DNA of 64,000 bases, taken from contig CAAFLY010000061.1 in NCBI GenBank assembly GCA_900763885.1, positions 1 to 64,000 of the forward strand, given 5' to 3'. This DNA is from Clostridia bacterium. Lineage in GTDB: Bacteria > Bacillota > Clostridia > Oscillospirales > CAG-272. The notes beneath the pieces were generated by a model. That model made no database searches. It was given only the letters and a program-made list of their open reading frames with translations, and was not told the DNA's origin. The position numbers were made by a program, and so were the translations under genes. Positions within the stretch are counted from its first letter, which is position 1, and each line of letters starts with the position of its first letter. This document shows, piece by piece, positions 1 to 8,043 of the stretch.

Positions 1-714
1 CCCGGCGTGCTTGTTCATACCGGCGATGAGGGGGACAGCAATCGGACAACGGAGAGCGAACGGGAAACGCTGCTTTTTGCGCTGCAGGCATATCTCTGGC
101 AAAAGGGCGAATACGATCCGGCCTCCGAGCATTCCTTTGCCCCGGCGCTGTGCAATCGGATCGACCGCAACACCGGCGGGATCGTCATTTTCGCGAAAAA
201 CGCCCCAACGCTGCGCCTGATCAACGAAGCGATCCGCGCGGGTTATATCGAAAAGCGGTATCTCTGCGCCGTACACGGGAGATTTTCGGACGAGCGGATC
301 CTGGTAGGCTATCTGCGCAAGGATTATAAGACGAAAACCGTCGCTGTGTCCGATACACAAAAGCCGGGTTCCCGCGAGATCCGCACCGGATGCACGCCGC
401 TGTCGTATAACCGCGAACGGGATCTGACCCTCCTGGAGGTACGCCTTTTCACCGGACGGACCCATCAGATCCGCGCGCATCTCGCCCACGTCGGCTATCC
501 ATTGCTCGGCGAGGGAAAATACGGCGAGAACAAAGCGGACCGCAGGGCGGGATATGCGCATCAGGCGCTCTATTCCTACCGGATCACGTTTGCCTTCCCT
601 CCGGAATACGATGACACATCGCTCTCGTATCTGCGCGGGAAAACGTACACGGTGCGGCGGGAAAATGTGCGGTTTCTCTCCCTGTTTCCGGACGCGCGCC
701 TGCCGGAATCGTGA
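1..714 (+). CDS. RluA-family pseudouridine synthase, 5' end missing
   Basis: This is the C-terminal part of an RNA pseudouridine synthase of the RluA/RsuA superfamily, which isomerises uridine to pseudouridine in rRNA or tRNA. The frame is open from base 1 (P-G-V-L-V-H), so the GTG at 7 is probably internal and the true start lies upstream. The catalytic-Asp motif reads NRIDRNTGG near residue 53, a variant of the usual HRLDRDTSG. It is followed by the family motif GRTHQIRAHLAHVGYPLLG. The exact RNA target cannot be assigned from this sequence. It ends at TGA 712-714, just ahead of an intrinsic terminator, so it is transcriptionally separate from the Rnf operon. Confidence 0.85.
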   Translation, partial: PGVLVHTGDEGDSNRTTESERETLLFALQAYLWQKGEYDPASEHSFAPALCNRIDRNTGGIVIFAKNAPTLRLINEAIRAGYIEKRYLCAVHGRFSDERILVGYLRKDYKTKTVAVSDTQKPGSREIRTGCTPLSYNRERDLTLLEVRLFTGRTHQIRAHLAHVGYPLLGEGKYGENKADRRAGYAHQALYSYRITFAFPPEYDDTSLSYLRGKTYTVRRENVRFLSLFPDARLPES

Positions 715-737
715 AAAAACGGACGGACACGATACCC

Positions 738-772
738 AAATCAGTCGAAAACGAAAATCGGCTGATTTTTTT
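738..772 (+). terminator. Intrinsic terminator after the pseudouridine synthase
   Basis: A 9-bp stem (AATCAGTCG at 739-747 with CGGCTGATT at 759-767, one G-U pair) is followed by a run of T. It sits 25 bases after the stop codon and separates this gene from the Rnf promoter. Confidence 0.75.
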
Positions 773-794
773 GTGATTATTTTGAAATTGCGCC

Positions 795-823
795 TTGTTT
801 TGTCCGGCGTTTTATTGTATAAT
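795..823 (+). promoter_or_regulatory. Probable sigma-A promoter of the rnf operon
   Basis: TTGTTT (795-800), a 17-bp spacer and a consensus TATAAT (818-823) lie about 87 bases upstream of the rnfC start. This is the only good promoter in the gap before rnfC. Confidence 0.6.
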
Positions 824-909
824 GTATGGTATCAGAATATGGCTCTGCCCCGGATTCACTTTCGGTGGGAACAGAGCGGAATCAACTACGCAAGTGAGAG
901 GTGAAAAGC

Positions 910-2250
910 TTGGCATATACCTTTAACGGCGGCATCCACGTGGAAGAATACAAAAACACCAGACGCTGCCGGATCGAAGTTTTCACACCGCCCAAAACGG
1001 TATCTATCCCCCTGTCCCAGCACATCGGCGCGCCCTGCAGACCGATCGTAAAGGTGGGCGACACGGTGACGGTGGGACAGAGAATCGGAGAAATGCCGGA
1101 AACCGGTCTCGGCTGTCCCGTACACGCGAGCGTATCCGGCAAGGTCGTCGCCATCACGGAAACCGCGACCCCGTCCGGCAGCCGCAGACAGAATATCGTC
1201 ATCGAGAATGATGGTCTGGATACACCCTGTCCGGAGCTGCAGCCCTACCGCGGCAGACTGGCGGACGCGACCACGGAGGAGATCATCGAGGTCGTGAAGA
1301 ACGCCGGGATCGCCGGAATGGGCGGAGCAGCGTTTCCGACGCACGCGAAGATCGCGTCTGCCGTCGGCAAGGTGAATAAGATCATCGTAAACTGCGCGGA
1401 ATGCGAACCGTTCATCACCGCGAACCACCGGCTGCTGCTCGAGAATCCAGCTTCCGTCATCAACGGTGTGAAGATTCTGTTGAAGGCCCTCGGCGTACAC
1501 ACGGCGTATATCGCGGTCGAGGACAACAAGCTCGACGCCATAAGCCGTCTGGAGGAGCTTTGCACGAATTCCTCCATGATCGAGGTGCGCGTGATGAAAA
1601 CGAAATATCCGCAGGGCGACGAGAGACAGCTCATCTACGCGCTTACCGGAGTGGAGCTGCCGGTCGGAAAGCTGCCTTCCGATGTGGGATGCGTGATCTT
1701 CAACGCGGAGACGTGCGCGGCGGTTTTCCATGCGTTTGCCAAGGGAATGCCGCTCGTGCGCCGGATCGTGACCGTGGACGGAGACTGTGTGCGCACGCCG
1801 AAGAATCTCCTTGTGCCGATCGGCTCCACGGTAAACGACATCCTCGATTTTTGCGGCGGTCTCGTGCGGGAACCGCAGAAGATCATCTCTGGCGGCCCGA
1901 TGATGGGACAGGCGCAGTGGGATCCCGATATGCCCGTCACCAAGGGAACCAGCGCGATCCTCATCCTGTCCGATCGGTTTGACCGGAAAAAGAATGCGGT
2001 GAACACCTGTATCCGCTGCGGCAAATGCGTTGCCAACTGTCCGATGCATCTGATGCCGAGCTATATCGCGCAATATTCCGCGAAGGGCGATTGGGACCGT
2101 GCGGCGGAATATGGCGCGGAGGCTTGTGTGGAATGCGGCTCCTGCACCTACAACTGTCCGGGCGGCGTGGAGATCGTGCAGCACATCCGGCTTGCCAAGG
2201 CGTCTCTGAAGGCGATCCGCCAGAGGAATGCCGGACACGAGAAGAAGTGA
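910..2250 (+). CDS. rnfC: Rnf complex subunit RnfC (NADH-side iron-sulfur protein)
   Basis: RnfC is the cytoplasmic subunit of the Rnf ferredoxin:NAD oxidoreductase and carries the NAD(H)/FMN-binding Nqo1-like fold plus two 4Fe-4S clusters. The sequence begins AYTFNGGIHVEEYKN, typical of the family. It has the glycine-rich GMGGAAFPTHAK motif, and two ferredoxin-type motifs, CIRCGKCVANCP (near residue 367) and CVECGSCTYNCP (near 406). I choose TTG at 910: AGAGGTGA lies at 896-903 with six bases to TTG. A GTG at 901 is in frame but sits inside that ribosome binding site. The protein is 446 residues, normal for the family. It is the first gene of rnfCDGEAB, the order seen in Clostridia. Confidence 0.93.
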   Translation: MAYTFNGGIHVEEYKNTRRCRIEVFTPPKTVSIPLSQHIGAPCRPIVKVGDTVTVGQRIGEMPETGLGCPVHASVSGKVVAITETATPSGSRRQNIVIENDGLDTPCPELQPYRGRLADATTEEIIEVVKNAGIAGMGGAAFPTHAKIASAVGKVNKIIVNCAECEPFITANHRLLLENPASVINGVKILLKALGVHTAYIAVEDNKLDAISRLEELCTNSSMIEVRVMKTKYPQGDERQLIYALTGVELPVGKLPSDVGCVIFNAETCAAVFHAFAKGMPLVRRIVTVDGDCVRTPKNLLVPIGSTVNDILDFCGGLVREPQKIISGGPMMGQAQWDPDMPVTKGTSAILILSDRFDRKKNAVNTCIRCGKCVANCPMHLMPSYIAQYSAKGDWDRAAEYGAEACVECGSCTYNCPGGVEIVQHIRLAKASLKAIRQRNAGHEKK

Positions 2251-2270
2251 TTCCGAAAGAGGTAGAAGAA

Positions 2271-3374
2271 GTGGACAATATCGAAAAGAACGGTCAGACG
2301 GACGCCTTGGAAAACGCACCCGTAGAAAAGGCACCCCCGGAGAATACCACTACGGAGACGCCGCCTGTCCGCACGAAAAAAATCACGATGCCGGAATTTC
2401 TCACGGTGTCGCCCTCGCCGCATCTGCGCAATCCCGAAAACATCTCCTCCATCATGCTCGATGTGATCATCGCCCTCATCCCTGCCATGTTCTGGGGGGT
2501 GTACGTGTTCGGATGGCGCGCGCTGCTCTTATGCGTGCTGTCGGTCGGCTGCTCGGTCGGCTTTGAAGCGGCGGTCGAGATGCTTTTGCACCGGAATGTG
2601 ACCATCGGCGATCTTTCCGCGGTGGTGACAGGCCTGCTGCTCTGTATGAATCTGCCCGTTTCCGTACCGCTGTGGATGCCCGTGGTCGGCGCGTTTTTCG
2701 CCATCGTGGTCGTCAAGCAGATTTTCGGCGGCATCGGAAAGAATTTCATGAATCCGGCACTGGCGGCGCGCGTGTTCCTGTTCTCGTCGTGGGCGGGGTA
2801 TATGAGCCGATTCCCACAGGCGGGGCAGAAGGTGAACGATCTTGCCGTGGTGCTGGGAGACGCGGACATTGTGGCAGGCGCGACCCCGCTTGCCTCTCTC
2901 AAAAACGGCAGTCTGCCCGACACGAATCTCTTTGACAGCATTATCGGCAATACCGGCGGCTGTATCGGCGAGGTATCGTCGCTGCTCCTTATCGCGGGCG
3001 GTGTGTATCTCCTCATCCGCCGGGTCATCACGTGGCACACGCCGGTTGCGTACATCGGAACGGTGGCGCTTCTCACATATCTTTTCCCGAGAACCGGCGG
3101 TGTGGCGGTTGATTTCATGCTTGCCGAGATTTTTGCGGGCGGACTGATGCTCGGCGCGATCTTCATGGCGACCGACTATGCCACCAGTCCCATCACGAAA
3201 AACGGCAGACTGCTCTACGGCGTGGGCTGCGGGCTGATCACGGTGCTGATCCGGTTTTTCGGCTCGTATCCCGAGGGCGTATCGTTCGCGATCCTTGTGA
3301 TGAACCTGCTTGTTTTCTATATCGACAGACTGACCGTACCGCGTCGCTTCGGAGGTAAACCGGATGGAAAATAA
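2271..3374 (+). CDS. rnfD: Rnf complex subunit RnfD
   Basis: RnfD is the polytopic membrane subunit that carries covalently bound FMN and helps form the ion pathway. An open frame continues upstream inside rnfC, but GTG 2271 is preceded by AAAGAGG with suitable spacing and starts only 20 bases after the rnfC stop. This gives 367 residues beginning M-D-N-I-E-K. The first ~55 residues are a polar Pro/Glu/Thr-rich extension before the family start at PEFLTVSPSPHLRNPENISS. The flavinylation site is GATPLASLK with Thr near residue 205. Multiple hydrophobic segments follow. It overlaps rnfG by 11 bases, suggesting translational coupling. Confidence 0.92.
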   Translation: MDNIEKNGQTDALENAPVEKAPPENTTTETPPVRTKKITMPEFLTVSPSPHLRNPENISSIMLDVIIALIPAMFWGVYVFGWRALLLCVLSVGCSVGFEAAVEMLLHRNVTIGDLSAVVTGLLLCMNLPVSVPLWMPVVGAFFAIVVVKQIFGGIGKNFMNPALAARVFLFSSWAGYMSRFPQAGQKVNDLAVVLGDADIVAGATPLASLKNGSLPDTNLFDSIIGNTGGCIGEVSSLLLIAGGVYLLIRRVITWHTPVAYIGTVALLTYLFPRTGGVAVDFMLAEIFAGGLMLGAIFMATDYATSPITKNGRLLYGVGCGLITVLIRFFGSYPEGVSFAILVMNLLVFYIDRLTVPRRFGGKPDGK

Positions 3375-5337
3375 TCGCGAAAAGAATAAAAACCTGCATC
3401 CTGCCGAGGAGAACGCGAATCCGATCACGGCGAATCCCGCGGCGGACGAGACTGCAGCCGGAAACACGACAATGGTCTCCCTTGCGGATCTGATGAAGGA
3501 GCTCCCGGAAACGGAGGATACAGAGAAGATCCCGCGGCGCAGACCGGACGAGCCGGCACAGACGCAGACCGCGGACGATCCGACTCCACCACAGGAATCG
3601 GAGACGGACGAGCTCCCGGCTGCGGAAGAAAAATCCAGCGGCGCTCTGCCCGATACGGAACCGACGGAGACGCGGAAAAAAGATAAATCCGCACCGACGC
3701 GGACGTCTCTCTTCCGCAAAACGACCGCTCCGGCGCGAAAAGAAACGCTGGACACGGACAGGGATGAGGCAGAGAATCCTGCGGCGGCGGAGGCGGGAAC
3801 GATCCCGGAGAAGCCGCTGTCTGACGTGGATTTTATGGCATACGCCCCGACCGACGCGGAAGCCGAAGCCGATACGGATACCTTTGCCTTTGTGCCGGAG
3901 TCGGAGGCGGAGGGGGAAAGCGAGCCGTCGCGCAAGGAGAAAAAGGGCAGGGAAAGGTCCGAAAAGGACAAGCCCAAAAAGAACAGGCGGGAGAAGGACA
4001 GGACCGCATATAATAAGGAAGAAAACGCCGCGTCCGAAACGGTGCCTACTGTACTGCCGAACGGTATCGCGTTCCAGAACGAAACGGGATTGCCGGAGGA
4101 GAACGTGGAGGAGATCCCGGCGGAATCGACAATCCCCGCGCAAGAAGCCGCCACCGGGAAACAGCTCCCGGCAGATTCCAAGCGTGTCCAATCCCCGAAA
4201 CGGGAGCCGAAGCCCCCAAAGCCGGAGCCGAAACCGGGTACACCGCCGTATCTTTGTAAAATGGTGCTGACCCTGACCGTGATCTGTGTGGCGATCGCGG
4301 CATTATTGGCTGTCGTCAACGGCATGACCAAGGATGTGATCGCGGAGAACGCCGAGAAAAAACGGTCCGCGGCGATCCTTGCCATCTTCCCGGAGGGCGA
4401 TACGGTCCTCCCCTGGCAAAGCGCGGGAGCGGAAAAATCCGTGTCCGATACGGTATCCGGCGCGCTGTATTATGTGTTCAACGGCACGGATCCGGTCGGA
4501 TTCTGCGCGAATGTGACGCCGAACGGCTATGTCGGCGCGATCCAGATGATGGTCGGAATCAACGCGTCCGGCGAAATCAAAGGCGTGCGGATCATCGAGA
4601 TGAGCGAAACCTCCGGCGTCGGCTCCAAGACCAGAGGAGATGGCTTTCTCGCACAGTTTCTCGGGAATACGGGCGTATTTGCCGTGGGTGACAATGTAGA
4701 CGGGATAGCAGGAGCGACGATCAGCTCCAAGGCGGTCACGGAAGGCGTGAATATGGCACTTGCGCTTGCCGGATTTGTCACCGTGGACGACGCGGGCGTA
4801 TATGCACCTGTGGATCCGTCTGCGTATCCCGTGCTTTCGTATACAGTCGTGGAGACGGAGCCGACGGAAGAGACGGAAACGGTCGTCATCGAAACGGAGC
4901 CTGTGGAAACCGAAACGGAGACGGAAACGACGCCGCCCGAAACGGAATCGGAGACGGAAACGGAGACCACCCCGCCGGAGACGGAAACCGAGACGGAAAC
5001 CACCCCGCCGGAGACCAGACCGCCGGAAACCACACCTCCGGAAACAAGACCTCCGGAGACGACACCTCCGGAAACCACACCTCCGGAAACCAATCCCCCG
5101 GAGACGACACCACCCGAAACCACCCCTCCAGAGACAACTCCACCGGAAACGACACCTCCGGAGACCAATCCGCCGGAAACGGAGACCGTCCCGCCCGAAA
5201 CGGAGCCTGAGACGGAAACGGAGCCTGAGACGGAGACCGAACCGGAAACGGAGACCGAGCCGGAGACCGAAACGGATACGGAATCCGAATCGGAAACCGA
5301 AAAGCCCAAACCGAGCCGTCCGCCGATACGCCGATGA
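3364..5337 (+). CDS. rnfG: Rnf complex subunit RnfG with long N- and C-terminal extensions
   Basis: RnfG is the single-span subunit whose extracytoplasmic FMN-binding domain carries covalent flavin. The usual length is about 180-210 residues; this protein has 657. Residues 1-299 are a charged, low-complexity Glu/Lys/Pro region predicted to stay in the cytoplasm. The transmembrane segment lies at about 300-320. The FMN domain runs to about 490 with the flavinylation motif DGIAGAT (446-452, acceptor Thr452). From about 499 to the end is a tail of Glu/Thr and repeated PPETT units that would be extracytoplasmic. The start ATG 3364 follows CGGAGG. The core is unmistakable and sits in the conserved operon position; the extensions are of unknown role. 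Confidence 0.88.
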   Translation: MENNREKNKNLHPAEENANPITANPAADETAAGNTTMVSLADLMKELPETEDTEKIPRRRPDEPAQTQTADDPTPPQESETDELPAAEEKSSGALPDTEPTETRKKDKSAPTRTSLFRKTTAPARKETLDTDRDEAENPAAAEAGTIPEKPLSDVDFMAYAPTDAEAEADTDTFAFVPESEAEGESEPSRKEKKGRERSEKDKPKKNRREKDRTAYNKEENAASETVPTVLPNGIAFQNETGLPEENVEEIPAESTIPAQEAATGKQLPADSKRVQSPKREPKPPKPEPKPGTPPYLCKMVLTLTVICVAIAALLAVVNGMTKDVIAENAEKKRSAAILAIFPEGDTVLPWQSAGAEKSVSDTVSGALYYVFNGTDPVGFCANVTPNGYVGAIQMMVGINASGEIKGVRIIEMSETSGVGSKTRGDGFLAQFLGNTGVFAVGDNVDGIAGATISSKAVTEGVNMALALAGFVTVDDAGVYAPVDPSAYPVLSYTVVETEPTEETETVVIETEPVETETETETTPPETESETETETTPPETETETETTPPETRPPETTPPETRPPETTPPETTPPETNPPETTPPETTPPETTPPETTPPETNPPETETVPPETEPETETEPETETEPETETEPETETDTESESETEKPKPSRPPIRR

Positions 5338-5352
5338 GAAAGGAGGAGCAGT

Positions 5353-6147
5353 ATGGCAAATAAGTATCTCGAACAACTGAAAAACGGGATTCTCACCCAG
5401 AACCCGACCTTCGTGCAGCTCCTCGGCATGTGTCCGACGCTTGCGACCACCACATCCGTTGTGAACGCGCTGGGCATGGGACTGGCGACCACGGTCGTTC
5501 TGACATTTTCAAATCTATTCATCTCCCTCGTGCGCAAGATCATCCCGAAGGAGGTGCGCATCGCGTCGTATATCGTGATCATTTCCGGCTTTGTGACGGC
5601 GGTGGAGCTGCTCATCAAGGCGTATCTGCCCGCCATCGACGCGTCGCTCGGACTGTTTATCCCGCTGATCGTGGTAAACTGCATCATCCTTGCCCGTGCG
5701 GAGGCGTTCGCGTCCAAAAATCCGCCCCTGCCGTCTCTGATGGATGGGTTTGCGATGGGACTCGGCTTCACATGCGCGCTGTCCCTGATCGCCGCGGTAC
5801 GGGAGCTTCTTGGAACAGGCGGTCTCTTTGCCGCCGCGGACGGAACCGGGGGCGTACAGATCCTCGGCGCATGGTTCTCGCCCGCCGCCATTTTCCTGCT
5901 GCCCTCCGGCGCGTTTCTGACCCTGGGATTTCTCATCGCGCTGGTGCAGAAAATCGGGCTTGTCAACGCGGAAAAGGAACGCAGAAGAATGTATGAAGAG
6001 GACGCGCTCAATGCCGGATACCACGAAACGCTGATGCGCGATCCGGAAACCGGCAAGATCGTCCGTAAGCAGACCGCCCAGCCGGAATCGACCGCGGAAT
6101 CCCCGGATGCGGTGCAGGCAAAGGAAGGAGAGAGCGCAAATGGCTGA
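5353..6147 (+). CDS. rnfE: Rnf complex subunit RnfE
   Basis: RnfE is an integral membrane subunit paralogous to RnfA that contributes to the ion-translocating, Fe-S-containing membrane core. The sequence has the family N-terminus (QNPTFVQLLGMCPTLATT), in which the Cys of GMCP matches the conserved membrane Cys, and about six hydrophobic helices. At 264 residues it is longer than the usual ~200-220, because of a polar C-terminal tail of about 60 residues (from KERRRMYEED) that should be cytoplasmic. ATG 5353 follows AAAGGAGG. Its last eight bases overlap rnfA. Confidence 0.92.
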   Translation: MANKYLEQLKNGILTQNPTFVQLLGMCPTLATTTSVVNALGMGLATTVVLTFSNLFISLVRKIIPKEVRIASYIVIISGFVTAVELLIKAYLPAIDASLGLFIPLIVVNCIILARAEAFASKNPPLPSLMDGFAMGLGFTCALSLIAAVRELLGTGGLFAAADGTGGVQILGAWFSPAAIFLLPSGAFLTLGFLIALVQKIGLVNAEKERRRMYEEDALNAGYHETLMRDPETGKIVRKQTAQPESTAESPDAVQAKEGESANG

Positions 6148-6718
6148 CATTTTCATGATCATGTTTGCCGCCATCCTGACGGAGAACTTCATTTTCTCCC
6201 GGTTCTATGGCTGCTGTCCGTTCCTCGGCGTATCCGACAAACCCTCCACGGCTCTCGGCATGGGTATGGCGGTCACATTCGTCATGACCATCTCGTCGGC
6301 GATCACGTGGGCGGTCTATCATCTGGTGCTGGAGCCGCTCGAGCTTGCGTATCTGAAAACGATCGCGTTCATTCTCGTCATCGCTACGCTTGTGCAGTTT
6401 ATCGAGATGTTTCTGCGGAAATTCATCCCGGCATTGTACAGCGCGCTGGGAATCTATCTGCCGCTGATCACCACAAACTGTGCGGTCCTCGGCTGTGCGC
6501 TTGTGAATATCCAGAACGGCAGCGGTTTTCTCGAATCGGTCGTGTTCGGCTTTTCGGCCGCACTCGGCTTCACCATGGCGATCACGGTGTTTGCCGGGGT
6601 GCGCGAGAGGCTGGTCTTTGCCGATCCGCCGAAATCCTTCGCGGGCTTCCCGATCCTGCTCATTGCCGCAAGTCTCGCCGCGATGGCGTTTTCCGGATTT
6701 GCCGGCATGAAATTCTGA
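6140..6718 (+). CDS. rnfA: Rnf complex subunit RnfA
   Basis: RnfA is a six-helix membrane subunit paired with RnfE in the membrane core. The N-terminus ADIFMIMFAAILTENFIFSR is close to the family start, followed by FYGCCPFLG with the conserved Cys. A second half-site TTNCAVLGCAL lies around residues 112-122. I choose ATG 6140, which follows AAGGAAGGAGAG and overlaps the rnfE end; an upstream ATG in the same frame would add 11 residues unlike the family. The 192-residue length is typical. Confidence 0.93.
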   Translation: MADIFMIMFAAILTENFIFSRFYGCCPFLGVSDKPSTALGMGMAVTFVMTISSAITWAVYHLVLEPLELAYLKTIAFILVIATLVQFIEMFLRKFIPALYSALGIYLPLITTNCAVLGCALVNIQNGSGFLESVVFGFSAALGFTMAITVFAGVRERLVFADPPKSFAGFPILLIAASLAAMAFSGFAGMKF

Positions 6719-6737
6719 GAAAGGAGCGTGACGGAGA

Positions 6738-7568
6738 ATGCAAAATATATTACTTCCGATCGTGGTCTTTCTCGTGCTTGGCGGACTGATGGGCGCGCTG
6801 CTTGCGGTGGCGTCGAGGGTCTTTGCCGTGCAGAAAAACGAGAAGGCGGAGGCGATCGCGGAATGCCTGCCCGGTGCCAACTGCGGTGGATGCGGCTATT
6901 CCGGCTGCGCTGCCCTGTCGGAAGCGATTGCCGCCGGAAACGCACCGGTCAACGCCTGTACCGTCGGCGGACAGGAGGTCGCGGAAAAGGTCGCCGTCAT
7001 CATGGGGGTGGATCCCGGTGTGACGGTCAAAATGCGCGCGCAGGTCATGTGCTCCGGTACGAGCCAGTACGCGAAAAAAAAGTACATCTACGAGGGGATC
7101 CCGGACTGTGCGGCGGCATCCCGGATCGGCGGCGGAGACAAGCTCTGTCCGAACGGCTGCATCGGTCTGGGCACCTGCGTAGCGTCCTGTCCCTTTGACG
7201 CGATCCATGTTGTGGAGGGCGTGGCGGCGGTCGACTATACGAAATGCCGCGGCTGCGGGATCTGTGTGACGGCATGTCCGAAGCAGATCATCAAGCTCAT
7301 CCCGTTCGACGCGCATCATTGGGTCGGATGCAGCTCCGTGGACGACGGCAAAACGACCCGGAAATACTGCGACGTCGGCTGTATCTCCTGCAGGATCTGC
7401 GAGAAAAGCTGCCCCGCGGACGCCATCCATGTGAGCGACTACGTGGCGTCCATCACCTACGACAAATGCGTTTCCTGCAATGCCTGCGCACACAAATGTC
7501 CCCGCAAGATCATTTGGTCCGGCGAGACACAGGGCGCACTCGGGCTGATCATCAAACGCGCGGAATAA
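6738..7568 (+). CDS. rnfB: Rnf complex subunit RnfB (ferredoxin-like entry subunit)
   Basis: RnfB is the membrane-anchored multi-cluster subunit that accepts electrons from reduced ferredoxin. It has an N-terminal membrane helix (about residues 5-27). A first Fe-S domain CLPGANCGGCGYSGC follows near residues 42-60, and four further Cys clusters begin near 137, 170, 215 and 244 (for example CRGCGICVTACP and CISCRICEKSCP). The 276 residues match clostridial RnfB, which is last in the operon as here. ATG 6738 is preceded by GAAAGGAG at longer distance and by CGGAG close by. Confidence 0.93.
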   Translation: MQNILLPIVVFLVLGGLMGALLAVASRVFAVQKNEKAEAIAECLPGANCGGCGYSGCAALSEAIAAGNAPVNACTVGGQEVAEKVAVIMGVDPGVTVKMRAQVMCSGTSQYAKKKYIYEGIPDCAAASRIGGGDKLCPNGCIGLGTCVASCPFDAIHVVEGVAAVDYTKCRGCGICVTACPKQIIKLIPFDAHHWVGCSSVDDGKTTRKYCDVGCISCRICEKSCPADAIHVSDYVASITYDKCVSCNACAHKCPRKIIWSGETQGALGLIIKRAE

Positions 7569-7576
7569 TTCGGAAA

Positions 7577-7645
7577 ACGCTGCTTTAAGGTTGATTTTGC
7601 GCTAAAACACCATATACATAAGTTTTTCAGCGCAAAATCCCGCTT
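7577..7645 (+). repeat. Intergenic repeat copy with long inverted repeat after rnfB
   Basis: A perfect 11-bp inverted repeat (GATTTTGCGCT at 7593-7603 and AGCGCAAAATC at 7629-7639) encloses a 25-base loop in which AAAAC and GTTTT can extend the pairing. It begins with TTTAAGGTT and resembles the sequence at 34588-34652. It could end rnf transcription, but it lacks a clean trailing T tract. The rest of the 475-base gap (7646-7899) shows no gene that I can support. Confidence 0.5.
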
Positions 7646-7899
7646 GATTCAGCATCCAACGCGTCCTTAAAAATACGCTGTGTTGATCACGGTGCATCGG
7701 CCAGCGTTTTCCGAAATATGCGGCAGGATCTGCGGAAAAACCGGGGAGCCTGCCGTTTTCTTTGGCAAATTGGGATACGGCGGAGGGGATCCGCTCCCCG
7801 CTTTCCACTCGTCCATCGGCATATCGCACGAAAAACGGAAAGCGAAATTGTATATGTCTCCGAAATTGCTTCTTTGGCGAAAAATTCACAGACACCGCC

Positions 7900-7928
7900 T
7901 TGCAATTTCGCGCGGAATTGACTATCAT
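7900..7928 (+). promoter_or_regulatory. Candidate promoter for the oxidoreductase/isomerase operon
   Basis: TTGCAA (7900-7905), 17 bp and TATCAT (7923-7928) lie about 115 bases before the ATG at 8044. The -35 and spacing are good and the -10 is imperfect. Confidence 0.45.
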
Positions 7929-8043
7929 ATAGGCGAGAATCGGAAAGTATGGCTCCGGCTCACCTATGCAAGCAACAAACGGATCCGCACCGTGGAAATC
8001 AGGCGGGGATCCGGACGAATTTTAACGAATCGAGGTACGATCT

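Noticed and set aside
886..2334. Long minus-strand frame opposite rnfC
   Set aside because: Antisense shadow of a conserved iron-sulfur protein; no start context.
2529..4385. Minus-strand Ser/Val/Phe-rich frame opposite rnfD/rnfG
   Set aside because: Low-complexity image of the rnfG acidic extension; no ribosome binding site.
4975..5190. Regularly repeated CCGGAAACC units resembling a CRISPR or tandem array
   Set aside because: Units are short, in frame and imperfect, and lie within the coding tail of rnfG without spacers of constant length.
4527..6056. Long minus-strand frame opposite rnfG/rnfE (about 509 codons), Gly/Ser/Val repeats
   Set aside because: It is the antisense image of the PPETT-encoding repeats and has no ribosome binding site. 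The sense gene is a well-placed rnfG.
7646..7899. Short frames in the gap after rnfB
   Set aside because: No ribosome binding site, no family similarity, and overlap with repeat and promoter sequence.
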